From Candidatus Reidiella endopervernicosa (GTDB lineage: Bacteria; Pseudomonadota; Gammaproteobacteria; GCF-013343005): a DNA stretch of 64,000 nucleotides. Below the pieces are notes generated by a model. That model saw nothing but the letters and a program-made list of their open reading frames with translations. It was not told where the DNA came from and searched no databases. Position 1 is the stretch's first letter; the number at the start of each line of letters is the position of its first letter. Of this stretch, positions 10,501 through 22,386 are shown piece after piece. The stretch is from positions 3,268,501-3,332,500 of the forward strand of contig NZ_CP054491.1 in the NCBI RefSeq assembly GCF_013343005.1. Direction: 5' to 3'. Both the position numbers and the translations under genes were made by a program.

Positions 10501-10646
10501 TGGCCAGTATCGCCTTTGGTCTGGTTGCCACCACGCTGATGGTGCTGTTTCTGGTGCCGTCGCTCTACGGCATCCTGCACGACCTGAACTGGACACGAGA
10601 GGTTGAACCACTGGAGGGGAAATCGGACAGCGAAGCAAATCGCTAA
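7521..10646 (+). CDS. RND efflux transporter permease subunit
   Basis: A 1041-residue protein of the AcrB/MexB superfamily with the standard two-half architecture: TM1, a large periplasmic loop, a cluster of membrane segments, then the same again. The proton-relay aspartates are visible in LLMDDAIVLAENIAAH in TM4, and the second-half counterpart is SGIAVNDSILLVTFI. The length is standard. It is more like the less-characterised AcrB-like permeases of environmental gammaproteobacteria than like the CusA/CzcA metal pumps, because no Met-rich or acidic metal pathway stands out. It is coupled by overlap to its adaptor gene. Substrate not predictable. Confidence 0.9.
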   Translation: MIRYFANHPTAANLMMLILLVMGIIALPEMKRETFPEFTARSVQITTAYPGASAEEIEEGICRKLEDAFDGMNNIDELRCEAREGIAIAVADMREGEDAKSFLDDLKSAVDEIDSFPELVETPTVSELNRTDQVVSIAITGPMQPNHLKAYCEGVKQRLLSHGGIPQIEINGFSDHQISIEIPTATLRQYGLSAASIANTIRNQNIDTPIGTLMGDEQELLLRFSEQRRTPEEYAELRVIAGNSGAELRLGDIATITDTFADDNNQIAFNGNRACLLSITKSRSQDTLTVYDAVERALEKERATKPATVEFHLTQDMSSVVRERLSLLVSNGIQGLVLVAATLWLFFGARFSFWVAMGLPVSFLAAFFFMQAFGLSINMISMVALLVALGLLMDDAIVLAENIAAHRARGKSPLQAAIDGTKQVAPGVFSSFLTSISVFGPLAFLSGQMGAVLKVIPMVLIITLAVSLIEAFLILPSHLNHSLSHHDPSESPMRRRFERWLAHVREDWVGALVDRAIAWRYFTLGLVVALFLITIGLTSSGILKFQGFPSIEGDQIEARILLPQGTPLDKTEAVVNEIERAALALNDSFREQQPQQVDIVENSIVRYGLNSDANESGPHLATVSLDLLSTETRNGSIPKLLNRWRELSQLPPEVINVSFKEPTRGPAGKPIEIRLQGNDLDQLKGASLELQTWLAAYRGLSDVSDDMRPGKPELRLRLKPGALNLGLDANTIATQLRAAYFGITATEIQVGIESYEVDISLSEQDRNQISDLSRFTIISATGIAVPLESVVTIEQDRGYARIQHVDGQRSVTVQANLDTRLNNSTEILSHTKKVFLPQLSQQFPQVEVVFQGESKENAKTGDSVLRAVVVGILGIFVILSFQFKSYREPLLVMAIIPMAVIGSFWGHLLMGLTLSMPSIIGLVSLSGIAVNDSILLVTFIKENIRQGMAPLEAAAQASRARFRAVLLTSATTIAGLLPILTETSMQAQILIPLVASIAFGLVATTLMVLFLVPSLYGILHDLNWTREVEPLEGKSDSEANR

Positions 10647-10650
10647 GATG

Positions 10651-11971
10651 TTACTTCAACAGGTTTACCAGAGTGGCAAAGATATCACTATCAAAGTGAT
10701 GCGCCATCTTCTCCTTCATCAGGGTTAACGCCTCGAAGGGTTTCATCGCCTTTTTATAGGAGCGCTCAGCGGTCAGCGGGCAGCGCATCGTAGACATCGG
10801 CAATGCCACAGATGCGCCCATAGACGTGGATCTCTTCATCACGTAGTCGTTTTGGATAACCGCTACCATCAACGAACTCGTGGTGCTGCATGACAATCGT
10901 ACGCACCTCTTCGGTGAGTGCGTCCGCCTGTTGGAGAATCTTGTATCCCTGATAGGGGTGGATGCGGATATGCCGCATCTCCGCATCATCCAGGCGGGCC
11001 GGCTTGTTTAGCACCTCGGGTCTGACCATGATCTTGCCCAGGTCGTGCAGAAAAAAGCCTGCGCCCAACTCCTGCAGATTCGGGGAGTCGCTATTTTTGC
11101 GGAAGCTTGTTTTGGGCATCAAGCCCAAGCAAGCGGCAAATACTTAACGCGACCGTTTATGCCTACGGCGCCCGACGTCCTGCGTTCGTTGCGTAATCAC
11201 CTCTTCGCGGCTCTACACAACTCCCTCACTGACTCTACGCCGACATAGAAGCCGTGCTGCATCTTCTTCGTCGTTCGCTCGCGCTCTCAACTACGAATAG
11301 GCAGACGGCGTCGACTATCGCGGACTAACCGCCTTCGCTTCGCTATCCATGGCGGTCAGCGCATGAGCATCGGAGTTTTTGAATAGCTCCTTGCAGAGCA
11401 ATATTCCGGTCACCCCGACGTTGACCGAGTGGGTATAGGTGTAGAAGTCGTGAGAGGTAATGCGCAGCAGACTCTGAGCTGTTGCATCATCGGAGAGGAT
11501 CATATCGGTGAGCGAGTGTATTGCCCCTTTGCTTGCCTTGATATTCTCTGCCGTCGGACTCTCCAGCAGCTTATCCATCATCTCCAGCGAGTGTTCATAG
11601 ATCACAACCGACTTCTGCTCTGGCGCCATGCTGTTATCAGCTATCGCCGAGACAAACGCCTCTGGCACCACCTGCTCCGATGACCACGCTGCAGGCGCGT
11701 CACCCTCCTTGGGATCGCTCACTGCTTGTGGATGATTTATGTTGTGTTCGAACTCTTCTGTGGCCGACTCATCCTCAGTAGGCTGCACTTCACGATCACT
11801 CTTACTGAAATCGACCAACACCTCCTCAATGCCTTGCTCGCGCAGCTGCTTGAGTTGATCGATCGAGGTCAGCTTGAAACGACTTCGCATGAAGCCGTGT
11901 GACAGCCACGAGTCGGCCAGGATGACAAACATCCCCACCTTCAACTCGTTCGTTGTGATTCGTTTCTGCAT
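10651..11971 (-). pseudogene. HD-GYP c-di-GMP phosphodiesterase gene, interrupted by repeat copy A and a frameshift
   Basis: The gene begins 6 bp after the rubredoxin gene with a DUF3391-like N-terminus (residues 1-60, KVGMFVILADSW), then an acidic linker and the start of an HD-GYP domain (HSVNVGVTGILLCKELF). It is cut after KNSDAH by the repeat at 11084-11361, which brings a stop codon. The domain resumes beyond the repeat with NLQELGAGFFLHDLGK, HPYQGYKIL, MQHHE and GSGYP, so the catalytic HD and GYP motifs survive. A second break near 10775 shifts the frame after DVYDAL: seven extra bases (CCCGCTG) separate it from the expected TAERSYKKAM. An intact copy would have been about 395 residues and would have degraded c-di-GMP. 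As it stands no full protein can be made. Confidence 0.85.
11084..11361 (+). repeat. Copy A of a ~280-bp hairpin-ended non-coding element
   Basis: One of four copies in the window (others at 18801, 19638 and 21714), all in the same orientation. The shared core starts GGAGTCGCTATTTTTGCG and ends CATGGCGGTCAGCG. Near the left end is an imperfect stem-loop around TTGGGC/GCCCAA; near the right end ACCGCC (11328-11333) pairs with GGCGGT (11351-11356). No long ORF, transposase or terminal inverted repeat is visible. This copy sits inside the HD-GYP gene. Removing 11081-11362 rejoins the reading frame as SDAH-NLQELGAG. The left stem is more decayed here than in copies C and D. Confidence 0.9.
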
Positions 11972-11977
11972 CGCGTT

Positions 11978-12136
11978 TTAAACGTCGGGAACAAACGACT
12001 CTTTGGTTGCGCCACAATCGGGGCAGACCCAATCATCGGGAATATCCTCAAGACGGGTTCCCGGCGCAATGCCCTCATCGGGCAGCCCCTTCTCTTCATC
12101 GTAGATCAGACCACAGACATCACACATGTAACGCAT
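11978..12136 (-). CDS. Rubredoxin
   Basis: A 52-residue rubredoxin, a small one-iron electron carrier. The iron ligands are the four cysteines of CDVCG (residues 5-8) and CPDCGA (residues 38-41), with the usual [16 protein letters not shown] and WVCPDCG surroundings. The ATG at 12136 follows a GGGGAAG ribosome site. The longer open frame upstream to 12340 is not part of the gene. It lies between a diguanylate cyclase gene and the broken HD-GYP gene, all in the same direction. The redox partner cannot be told from the context. Confidence 0.9.
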   Translation of the reverse strand: MRYMCDVCGLIYDEEKGLPDEGIAPGTRLEDIPDDWVCPDCGATKESFVPDV

Positions 12137-12263
12137 TAACGCTTCCCCGTAGATCGGTTGAGGCGTCAGACACAGATGCATCTGATTAGCCATACAATCC
12201 CTTTGTAAGGGGCTAGCCGGGAGATGTAAAGCATCGCACGAATGTGCGAGGAAAATAGACGGT

Positions 12264-13439
12264 TTATGCCAGTTGTTCGAGCTGTTCGCTATCGAGGGTA
12301 TCGGCAACAACAACCCGATTACGACCTGATGATTTGGCACGATAGACCGCTTCGTCCGCCGAGTTAACTAGCTGATGACCAACCGACTCAATGGCCGTCA
12401 CACCACTATTCGAAAGTGCTGCCACTCCGATCGATATCGTCACCTGAGTCGTCTCACCGTTATCGATCTTAAAAGCGCGCTCAGCGACCAGTCGACGGGT
12501 TCGCTCAGCAATCTCACAGGCGTCATGTAGCGAAGTATTGGGCAGTAGTGAGACAAACTCCTCACCACCATAGCGGCAGAGAATATCGTTCCGACGCAGC
12601 TGAGCGCCCATCAGTTCCGCGAGCTGACAGAGCACCAGATCACCGGCCTGGTGACCCAGCGTATCGTTGACCTGCTTGAAGTGGTCAACGTCAAGGAACA
12701 TGCAGACCAGTGGCTGTTCATAGCGGGTCGAGGCGGAGACCTCCTCACCTAAACGCTGGTCGAAGAAGCGACGGTTATTGACCCGAGTCAGCGGATCGGT
12801 GAGTCCAACCAGCTTGAGACGTTCCTGATTGAGGGTGTTCTCCAGACAGATGGCAACCACTACCGCAAGACGATTGAGAAATTCAGTGCCGGTACCGCGA
12901 CCGTAGCGGCTGCTATCGAAACTGCCGAGGTTGAGACTGCCAATCAATTTGCGCTGACGTACCAGAGGCAACATCGCAATACACTCCGGCTGAACTGCGC
13001 CTTTTGGGAACAGCATCGAATGGTGTGAGCTACGGTAACGCCCCAGCTTGGGTACATAACTGCCGTTGTAGAGGTAGTCGAGATTGAGCGGATCGGGTTC
13101 AATGATCAGCTCAGGCACCTGATCGACCTGCACGCCAGAGCCTTCAAGAATGCGGGTGAACTCATATTCGGGATCAACCAGTGTCAGTGTGATCACATCA
13201 AGGCCAAACGCCTTGCGCGTCTGGTAGAGAATCAGATGTACCAGTTCAGCCAGTGAGGTCGTACTGATCAGCCACAGCTCCTGATCGTTGAAGCGGCGCA
13301 TCTTCTCCTCATTGTTGCGCGCCTCCTCGACAAAGGCCTTGAGCTGGCCTCTGAGCTGCTGGTTCTCCGCTAGATGATCTTTGGCCACAATCCCGTGGAC
13401 TCCACGATAAATAGTTATTATCTGACCGATTCTATCCAA
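12264..13439 (-). CDS. GAF-type sensor diguanylate cyclase
   Basis: A protein of about 390 residues that makes c-di-GMP. It has an N-terminal helical region, a DUF484/GAF-like sensing domain (about 60-205) and a C-terminal GGDEF domain with an intact active site [13 protein letters not shown] and an upstream RRND that fits the inhibitory I-site (RxxD five residues before GGEEF). No membrane segment is seen, so it senses something in the cytoplasm. The frame begins at a TTG at 13439 with no good ribosome site; a GTG at 13385 preceded by GGAG is an alternative start. It is the only apparently intact c-di-GMP gene in the window. Confidence 0.85.
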   Translation of the reverse strand: MDRIGQIITIYRGVHGIVAKDHLAENQQLRGQLKAFVEEARNNEEKMRRFNDQELWLISTTSLAELVHLILYQTRKAFGLDVITLTLVDPEYEFTRILEGSGVQVDQVPELIIEPDPLNLDYLYNGSYVPKLGRYRSSHHSMLFPKGAVQPECIAMLPLVRQRKLIGSLNLGSFDSSRYGRGTGTEFLNRLAVVVAICLENTLNQERLKLVGLTDPLTRVNNRRFFDQRLGEEVSASTRYEQPLVCMFLDVDHFKQVNDTLGHQAGDLVLCQLAELMGAQLRRNDILCRYGGEEFVSLLPNTSLHDACEIAERTRRLVAERAFKIDNGETTQVTISIGVAALSNSGVTAIESVGHQLVNSADEAVYRAKSSGRNRVVVADTLDSEQLEQLA

Positions 13440-13630
13440 TGAAAAAACAAATACCTAGAACACCGTCACAAAACAACTGATTTTCCTACTAAAATACGTA
13501 TTTACCGCTGTAAAAGCTGGACAGCGAGTATCAAACCAGTCTGACCATCGGCAACCGGCACCTAATTAAGGGTTTTTAGTAATCGCTCATCGTTATAATT
13601 TAACCAATGACGGTACAGAGGGGATAAGAC

Positions 13631-14526
13631 GTGTTTTTAGGCGGCATCCGGCGCAGGATCACGAAGGCCCTGTACCCCGACCAGCATCTGGCTGAACGGT
13701 TTATGAGCTGTCACGGCCACCCACTCAACCTTGAAAATCCCAGGTCTCTTTCAGAAAAGGTGCTGTGGTTAAAACGGCACGTCGATCTCGAACCACTCTC
13801 AATCTTCACCGATAAATTTGCAGTTCGTGACTATGTCCGCGAGCAGATCGGTAGTGACTATCTAATCCCACTCATCGGTATCTACGATCATGTCAATGAA
13901 ATTGACCTTGATGCGCTGCCCGACAGCTTCATGATCAAGACCACCCACAGTAGCGGTTGGAATATCCGTGTAGCCAACAAAGCTCAAATCAGTTGGCACA
14001 GCATTAAAAAACAGCTCAAAAGGTGGTTATCACAGTGCTTCTACGAGCGTCACGGAGAAGCTAACTACAGAGGGATCAAGCCGAGAATCATGATTGAGCC
14101 TCTGCTATCAGAAGATCAGGGGGAGTTGCGTGACTACAAACTCTACTTCTGCAATGGTAAATATCTCGGTGCACACGTCGATTTTAACCGTTTCAGTGAT
14201 CACCAATACCGAATCTACGATGTCGCGTGGAATGAGTTCGAAAAGGAGGATCCCAATATCGTACGAAATCTTCCATTATGTCCCAGACCCGAAAAGTTGG
14301 ATGAAATGATCGAGATCGGCCTCAAGTTGTCTCAGGGTTTCCCCTATGTACGTGTCGATCTCTACTATCCTCAGGGTCAAATCTTTTCGGTGAACTGACA
14401 TTCACCCCGGTAACGGGCTATCACGATTTGACCCCATCGAGAGTGACTTACTTCGGCGCCCCTTTCATGTCCTTCATTATCTCAATACCCCTACTACGAA
14501 CCACACTGGACACCGACGCCCAGTGA
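13631..14526 (+). pseudogene. TupA-like ATP-grasp protein, frameshifted near the 3' end
   Basis: The frame starts at GTG 13631 behind GAGGGG and reads 255 residues resembling TupA-type ATP-grasp proteins of polysaccharide loci: SLSEKVLWLK near the N-terminus, then DKFAVRDYV, FMIKTTHSSG and FPYVRVDLYYPQGQIF. The frame then ends early at 14398. Adding one T to the TTTT run at about 14383 gives FFGELTFTPVTGYHDLTP, the conserved end of the family, and continues to a stop at 14526. It is therefore a one-base frameshift, either real or a sequencing error in a homopolymer. The family is thought to form amide or glycosidic links in teichuronic or exopolysaccharide synthesis. It stands alone. Confidence 0.72.
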
Positions 14527-14601
14527 AGATGGGGAGGGGAGTGCTATACCCGAGTCATAACTCGTTGTCGTAAACGGGGTTAGCAACAATCTTGCGCCCA
14601 C

Positions 14602-14632
14602 AAAAAAGCCCGCCAAAAGGCGGGCTTTTTTT
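14602..14632. terminator. Rho-independent terminator between the TupA-like gene and adk
   Basis: A perfect stem AAAAAAGCCCGCC / GGCGGGCTTTTTTT with a 4-base loop (aaaa). A-run and T-run on either side let it work in both directions; it lies just past the stop of the minus-strand adk gene at 14654. Confidence 0.85.
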
Positions 14633-14653
14633 CAGATCAGATTAGCGCCTGGC

Positions 14654-15295
14654 TTAGAGGCCAACCTTCTCCTTGATTGCATCTACTACGGCATCGCTTG
14701 AAGTAGCAACAACTTCCATCAGCATGCCTTCGTTCTTGTAGAAACCGGCCAGAGGTGCGGTCTTCTCGTTGTAGACGTCGAGACGGTTAGAGATCGCCTC
14801 TTCGGTCTCGTCATCACGCTGTACAACCGGACCACCACACTTGTCACACTTGCCCTCTTCCTTGGTGGGGTTCGATTTAACGTTGTAGATCGCGCCACAA
14901 TCGGTGCAGGTACGACGGGTGGTGAGACGATCGAGGATTACATCACGAGGAACCTCAAGGCTTACAACAGCGTCAAGCTTCTCGCCGATCTCTTCCAGCA
15001 GAACCTTCAGCTGCTCAGCCTGGGGAATGGTGCGGGGGAAACCGTCGAGCAGGTAACCGGCCTTGCAGTCGTCCTCACGCAGACGATCCTTCATGATGTT
15101 CATGATCAGCTCGTCAGGAACCAGATCACCTGCGTCCATGAACGCCTTGGCCTGCTTACCCAGGTCGCTGCCAGCCTTAACTGCAGCACGCAGGATGTCG
15201 CCAGTAGAGATCTGTACTGAGCCGTCGATCGCGGTCAGCAGCTTGGCAACGGTGCCCTTACCTGCGCCTGGGGCGCCCAAAAGGATCAGTTTCAT
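14654..15295 (-). CDS. adk: Adenylate kinase
   Basis: A 213-residue long-type adenylate kinase, interconverting ATP + AMP and 2 ADP in the cytoplasm. The P-loop GAPGAGKGT is at residues 7-15. DGFPRTIPQAEQL is the AMP-side motif. The LID holds four cysteines, CTDCG and CDKCGG, so it is of the zinc- or metal-binding LID type. The length is normal and there is no tail. It stands alone with its own terminator at 14602. A second adenylate kinase with the same Cys4 LID but a basic tail lies at 49662-50918. Confidence 0.95.
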   Translation of the reverse strand: MKLILLGAPGAGKGTVAKLLTAIDGSVQISTGDILRAAVKAGSDLGKQAKAFMDAGDLVPDELIMNIMKDRLREDDCKAGYLLDGFPRTIPQAEQLKVLLEEIGEKLDAVVSLEVPRDVILDRLTTRRTCTDCGAIYNVKSNPTKEEGKCDKCGGPVVQRDDETEEAISNRLDVYNEKTAPLAGFYKNEGMLMEVVATSSDAVVDAIKEKVGL

Positions 15296-15561
15296 GGATA
15301 TTTCCTCTAGTTAGTGGTTGAAAAATGGAATTCTTCGCCCGCAACATCCGGGCTTTGGAGCGCAAAGATTACTCGAAATATCAGATTTGTCTAATATTTT
15401 GTCTCTATAACGACCGAAAACCGCCTAATGGCGGCCAAATCTACCGGAGCAGCTCAATATCTGCTGCCATTAGTCGGGTTGGGCGGTGTAAAACGGGGTA
15501 TCATCTCCCCGCCCGGCATGATCGTCGGCAGTCACTATAACGATCCAGACCCCCTATATTT

Positions 15562-17694
<2,133 letters not shown>

Positions 17695-18800
17695 GTACTC
17701 TTTTGAAAGACGGTATAGGCGTTGCGACCACGCTGCTTAGCCGCGTACATCGCACTATCGGCACCCTTAATGAGCGCCTCAATCGAGTCTGCGTCACGCG
17801 GATAGATGGCCACGCCTACGCTCCCCGAGATTTCAACCTCATGTTCTTGCAGCAGTGTAAATGGCAACGCCAGCTGCTCCAGCACACGTTCGACGACCTG
17901 CACTGTACTCTCTTCACTCTCTACCTCTGGCAGGATCACGGTGAACTCATCACCGCCCATACGCGCCACTGTATCGGCCTCGCGAATACAGAGTTCCAGG
18001 CGCCGCGCCACCTGCTCGAGCAGCTCATCACCGGCATTATGACCATAGTTGTCATTAACCCACTTAAAGCGGTCAAGATCGATAAAGAGCAGTGCCAACT
18101 GATGCTGCTCACGGTGTGAGACCTTGATCGCCTGCGAGAGGCGATCAAAAAAGAGGTTGCGATTAGGCAGTCCGGTCAGTCCATCAAAGTTGGCACGGCG
18201 AACCATCACCGCCTCGATCTCACGTCGCTCCGTTACATCCTGAACCGTACCCTCCAGCTTGATCGGGCTCCCCTGGCTATCGAGATAGAGCTCTCCCTCC
18301 AGCTCAACAATCTTCTCTTCGCCACCATCAGCCATCAGGCGCAGCTCCAACTCACCGACCTCACCCTTACTGATGGCGTGGGCACGAAGACCACTCATAT
18401 AGGGCGATCATCAGGGTGGAGTCGCTCCAGCAAACAATCACGCCCACCGGGAAGGCCCGTGATACCGAAGATACGGTAGAGTTCATCAGAGCCACTGAAG
18501 CGATCGTTGACCAGGTCCCACTCCCAGCTACCGAGTCGTGCGATACGCTGCGCATTAGCCAGACTCCGCTCTTTATACTTGAGCACCGAATTGGCACGAC
18601 TCAAATCCTCGGTACGCTCCGCTACCTGCTGCTCAAGTGTCTCACTGTAGTTACGCAGCTCACTATTTTTCTGCTCAATTGCATCAACCATATTGTTAAA
18701 GCGCTGCGCCAACAGCCCAACCTCATCGCGGCTATCGATTTCAATGTGGGTATTATCTCCACCCGCTGCGATCTGGTCAGTCCGCTCAGTCAGTCGCTGA

Positions 18801-19060
18801 GGAGTCGCTATTTTGCGAAAGTTTGTTTGGGCATCAGCCCAAGCAAACAGCAAAAACTTAACGCGACCGTTTATGCCTGCGGCGCCCCGACCGTCCTGCG
18901 TACGTTGCGTAATCACCTCTTCGCGGCTCTACACAACTTCCTCACTGACTCTACGCCGACATCTTCTTCGTCGTTCGCTCGCGCTCTCAACTACGAATAG
19001 GCAGACGGCGTCGACTATCGGGGCTAACCGCCTTCGCTTCGCTATCCATGGCGGTCAGCG
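18801..19060 (+). repeat. Copy B of the ~280-bp element (inside the sensor gene, HAMP region)
   Basis: Same core and ends as copies A, C and D, about 260 bp long. It lacks 17 bp that the other copies have between two CAT trinucleotides (ACGCCGACAT then CTTCTTCGTCG), as expected from a small deletion at a direct repeat. Taking out 18801-19061 joins the flanking gene as LAPIV-QRLTER in frame. The right-end hairpin ACCGCC/GGCGGT is intact. Confidence 0.9.
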
Positions 19061-19637
19061 CACGATTGGTGCCAGTACTCGCCGCGACAGCCCGCTGCCA
19101 ATAAATGCCACTAACAGGAAGCCCATAAAAGAGAAGAGGAAAAATTGATTAACTAGATTCTGTTCGATCGTGCGAAAGGGTGCCTGAGGGTAGGTCAACA
19201 TTATCGAACCTTCCATCGAAGGATCGATGGAGTCGAGCGCACGCGCCTCAACAAAGTAATGAGTATCACTAAAACGTATCTCACTCACCTTGTCGCGATC
19301 ATTAAGTAACAGTTGATACTCGAGGTAGGAGAGCGGTATGGAACGAAGCCGGTTATCACCCCGGTTCAGCGTAGAGGCCATCACGGCACGACGCCTGACC
19401 AACGTGATATCAACATCGGTATCGCGACTGATATTACTAATGAGTTGATCGTTGATCACATACCCCACCAACACGATGCCATCAAATGCCCGCGCAGCAT
19501 GACCATCGGGAAAGCCCGATGAGTAGATAATCAGGTTATTGAGATCCTGAACTACGCTGGTATCGCGCTTGTGATCAAATACGGCGCGGCGCACCAGACG
19601 CCATGACATCAGCGACAGACCTTGACGCTCAGGACCG

Positions 19638-19914
19638 GGAGTCGCTATTTTTGCGAAAGTTTGTTTTGGGCATCCAAGCCCAAGCAAACAGCAAAACTTC
19701 ACGCGACCGTTTATGCCTGCGGCGCCCGACGTCCTGCGTACGTTGCGTAATCACCTCTTCGCGGCTCTACACAACTCCCTCAGTGACTCTACGCCGACAT
19801 AAAGCCGCTGCTGCATCTTCTTCGTCGTTCGCTCGCGCTCTCAACTACGAATATACGACGGCGTCGACTATCGGGGACTAACCGCCCTCACTTCGCTCTC
19901 CATGGCGGTCAGCG
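19638..19914 (+). repeat. Copy C of the ~280-bp element (inside the sensor gene, periplasmic domain)
   Basis: About 277 bp, most similar to copy D: both share the CTCACTTCGCTCTCCATGG right end, whereas A and B have TTCGCTTCGCTATCCATGG. Taking it out joins the flanks so that HHSAD continues in frame into GPERQGLS. No target-site duplication is visible at the junctions. Confidence 0.9.
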
Positions 19915-20279
19915 TCGGCTGAGTGGTGACGTACCCGCCCTTTGTGATCGAGCCATATCACCACATCGGCTGAAATCTCCTGACGCAGCTGATCGAGACG
20001 CGCAACGGTGCCATCACGGTCAGCCTGCACCTGTAGCGCAAGCAGTCGTTCATCGTGAATAAAACGGTTACTACCGATTCGCCCCATCTCACCGACCACG
20101 GAGAAGAAGTTCTCTACCAGTCGAAATGGTATTGTGAAATTGATCGTGCAGAACCTCGCGAAACTGTTTATCAGCGAGCTGCACCATGGTGAAAGCACCG
20201 GCAGCAGTCCCGATAAAGACCACCAGCGAGAAGAGCAGAATGATCCTAAAGCGCAGCTGTCGATAAAACGGGATCTTGT

Positions 20280-21653
20280 TCATTTCACCGCAGCGGTCGT
20301 ATCTACCCTGATATCGGGATAGTGGCGTTCAAACGCCTCAACCGCCCACTCCAGTGTTCTCTCTTCATGACAGCCACCGTTTTGACACGAGTTGGGGATC
20401 TTATCTCCCTTGCTCAGATCGGGTGGAACAACCTTGAAGGCATGACTACGCAGGCTGAAGAAACCGCCGGTTTTGACCATGCGCGGCATATGACAATCGG
20501 CACAGCCAACGGCGGTGGTTGGGCAGGGGTAGTGCGTCTCACCACGTTCAGCCACCCAGTGCGACATACTGTCGATATGGCAGGCGGCACACTTGGCAGT
20601 GCCATCCTCTTGTGTCGCCTTACCTCGATCCTTGCCATGCGGCTCATGGCAGGCGACGCAGGTCACACCATATTTCGCACTATCAAGGGTCGGACGATTC
20701 TCGGGTTTCGCGTGACGATAATCTGTCGAGTGGCACTTCAGGCAGCGCTCCTCCAGCTCACCACGGCCGTCACCCTCGCCTGCATTTTCCATCAATTTAC
20801 GATGGGCACTGGCGTGTTTGGATTTGCCCCAGTCACTAAACTCCTGGTGACGATTTTTCGCAATACCCGAACCCCACCAGAATTTACCTTTCTTATCACT
20901 CTCAGGTGTTGAGGGCTGCATCGCCTGCTCGATATCGCCATCGGGTGAGAAATTAACAGGAAAGTTAAATTTGTTGGCGTGCACCGCCTCACCGGCCGTA
21001 TTAGTACCGCGATTATGGCACTGCCCACAGACTGAGGCCGAGACACTGCGAATAATGGTGTGATCGAGTGTCTTAGCCGCCTCATCATCTTTATGACAGA
21101 AGGCGCAGGTTGCCGAGGCGCTCATATCTGCTCGTTCGACATGGGTGCTGCCCGGTCCATGACACGCCTCACATCCGATACCAAATTCGGAGAATTTGAG
21201 TGTTACCGGATCGAAACCGGTGGTGTGACAGCCGTTGCACTTGTAGGACATTGGCGTCTCTTTCCAATCCTTCACCTTGTAGGGAACCCAACGCTTCTGG
21301 ATGACATACCATTTGGCCGGCAGCAGATAGTATTCGCCATCGATCATTCGCACATAGACCTGCTCCCATTTATTACCGACCACATATTCGATCTCGCTCT
21401 TATCGAAAGTGACCACTTTGGGATCTGCGTTGTCGAAATCGGCAAGGATATCCGCATCACTCTTCACGGGTCTGAACATATAGGGGTGGAGTGTGTTGGC
21501 CTTCCAGGATGTGTAATTTTCCTGGTGGCACGACTCGCACGACTCGGAGGTGACGTAATGGGGCTCTCCACCCACTTCAAGATGCAGATAGACCGAATAT
21601 AAGAACATCGCTACAGCCAGTGCAGCGAGGAGAGAGAGGAAGTTTTTGATCAT
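20280..21653 (-). CDS. Membrane-anchored multiheme c-type cytochrome (about 10 hemes)
   Basis: A 457-residue exported cytochrome with an N-terminal hydrophobic segment (FLSLLAALAVAMFLYSVYL) that may stay as an anchor. Nine CxxCH heme motifs are visible (CESCH, CNGCH, CEACH, CAFCH, CGQCH, CLKCH, CVACH, CAACH, CADCH), plus a tenth of the unusual form CQNGGCH (CX4CH) near the C-terminus. The layout resembles the cytochrome c554/c' group of multiheme proteins. It is probably a periplasmic electron carrier or reductase; the substrate is unknown. Its stop overlaps the start of the sensor diguanylate cyclase, suggesting redox-linked signalling. Repeat copy D begins 61 bp upstream of its start. Confidence 0.85.
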   Translation of the reverse strand: MIKNFLSLLAALAVAMFLYSVYLHLEVGGEPHYVTSESCESCHQENYTSWKANTLHPYMFRPVKSDADILADFDNADPKVVTFDKSEIEYVVGNKWEQVYVRMIDGEYYLLPAKWYVIQKRWVPYKVKDWKETPMSYKCNGCHTTGFDPVTLKFSEFGIGCEACHGPGSTHVERADMSASATCAFCHKDDEAAKTLDHTIIRSVSASVCGQCHNRGTNTAGEAVHANKFNFPVNFSPDGDIEQAMQPSTPESDKKGKFWWGSGIAKNRHQEFSDWGKSKHASAHRKLMENAGEGDGRGELEERCLKCHSTDYRHAKPENRPTLDSAKYGVTCVACHEPHGKDRGKATQEDGTAKCAACHIDSMSHWVAERGETHYPCPTTAVGCADCHMPRMVKTGGFFSLRSHAFKVVPPDLSKGDKIPNSCQNGGCHEERTLEWAVEAFERHYPDIRVDTTAAVK

Positions 21654-21713
21654 TACTTACCCGAAACGGTTAATTCTCAACATTGAAACTGACCGCTCAT
21701 CTCCCCGAGCCGG

Positions 21714-21994
21714 GGAGTCGCTATTTTTGCGAAAGTTTGTTTTGGGCATCCAAGCCCAAGCAAACAGCAAAAACTTCACGCGACCGTTTATGCCTGCGGC
21801 GCCCCGACGTCCTGCGTTCGTTGCGTAATCACCTCTTCGCTGCTCTACACAACTCCCTCAGTGACTCTACGCCGACATAAAGCCGCTGCTGCATCTTCTC
21901 CGTCGTTCGCTCGCGCTCTCAACTACGAATAGGCAGACGGCGTCGACTATCGGGGACTAACCGCCCCTCACTTCGCTCTCCATGGCGGTCAGCG
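21714..21994 (+). repeat. Copy D of the ~280-bp element (upstream of the multiheme cytochrome gene)
   Basis: The longest copy, about 281 bp, and the one with the best-preserved left stem-loop: TTTTTGC (21724-21730) pairs with GCAAAAA (21767-21773), inner arms TTTG/CAAA, and the tip TTGGGC/GCCCAA. The right end has ACCGCC and GGCGGT. It lies in the leader or promoter region of the cytochrome-sensor operon, leaving 60 bp between its left end and the cytochrome start. Confidence 0.9.
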
Positions 21995-22013
21995 AGTGAG
22001 CGGTGCGCCACAA

Positions 22014-22386
22014 GACGCAACCGTGCCTTCGACCATTTCACTATACAATGAACAGGTATTACTAATTAGTAAACTTTTGTGTCCCTATAACAGACAGCTA
22101 CCCAGTCGCCCCAAACTGGAGCGGATGGGATGATCGGGTTAAAGATACGGCAACAGCGTATCCAGACGTCATATCATCGGCTCATGCAACACATCATCGG
22201 CGTCACGACCAAGGCTGCCATCGATGAATTATCGTATCGCCATTAAGGTTTTCTGACTCTTCGAATTCACACACTTCATCGAGTCACGGGGCTGGTGCTT
22301 TACGCAACCGACCCGTGCCTTCGACCAATTCAATCATACAAATACGGTTGAATAGATCGAGTAAACTTTTGCTTCTAGAATAATAG
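22014..22386 (+). repeat. Pair of diverged direct repeats (~80 bp each) in a gene-poor stretch
   Basis: Unit 1 (22014-22090) and unit 2 (22301-22386) share ACGCAACC, CGTGCCTTCGACCA, TTCA, ATACAA and GTAAACTTTTG in the same order with small gaps. A weaker third trace (TGCGCTGAAGACGCAACCATG) is at 23240-23260. The whole stretch 21995-22674 holds no convincing gene. It also contains a short hairpin AAATCG/CGATTT near 22535. What the repeats do is unknown; remnants of an older mobile sequence or paired regulatory sequences are both possible. Confidence 0.5.

Noticed and set aside
11045-11248. Open frames of 60-95 codons on the plus strand inside each repeat copy
   Set aside because: The frames differ between copies, start in flanking DNA and are broken by indels; their similarity simply follows from the repeated DNA.
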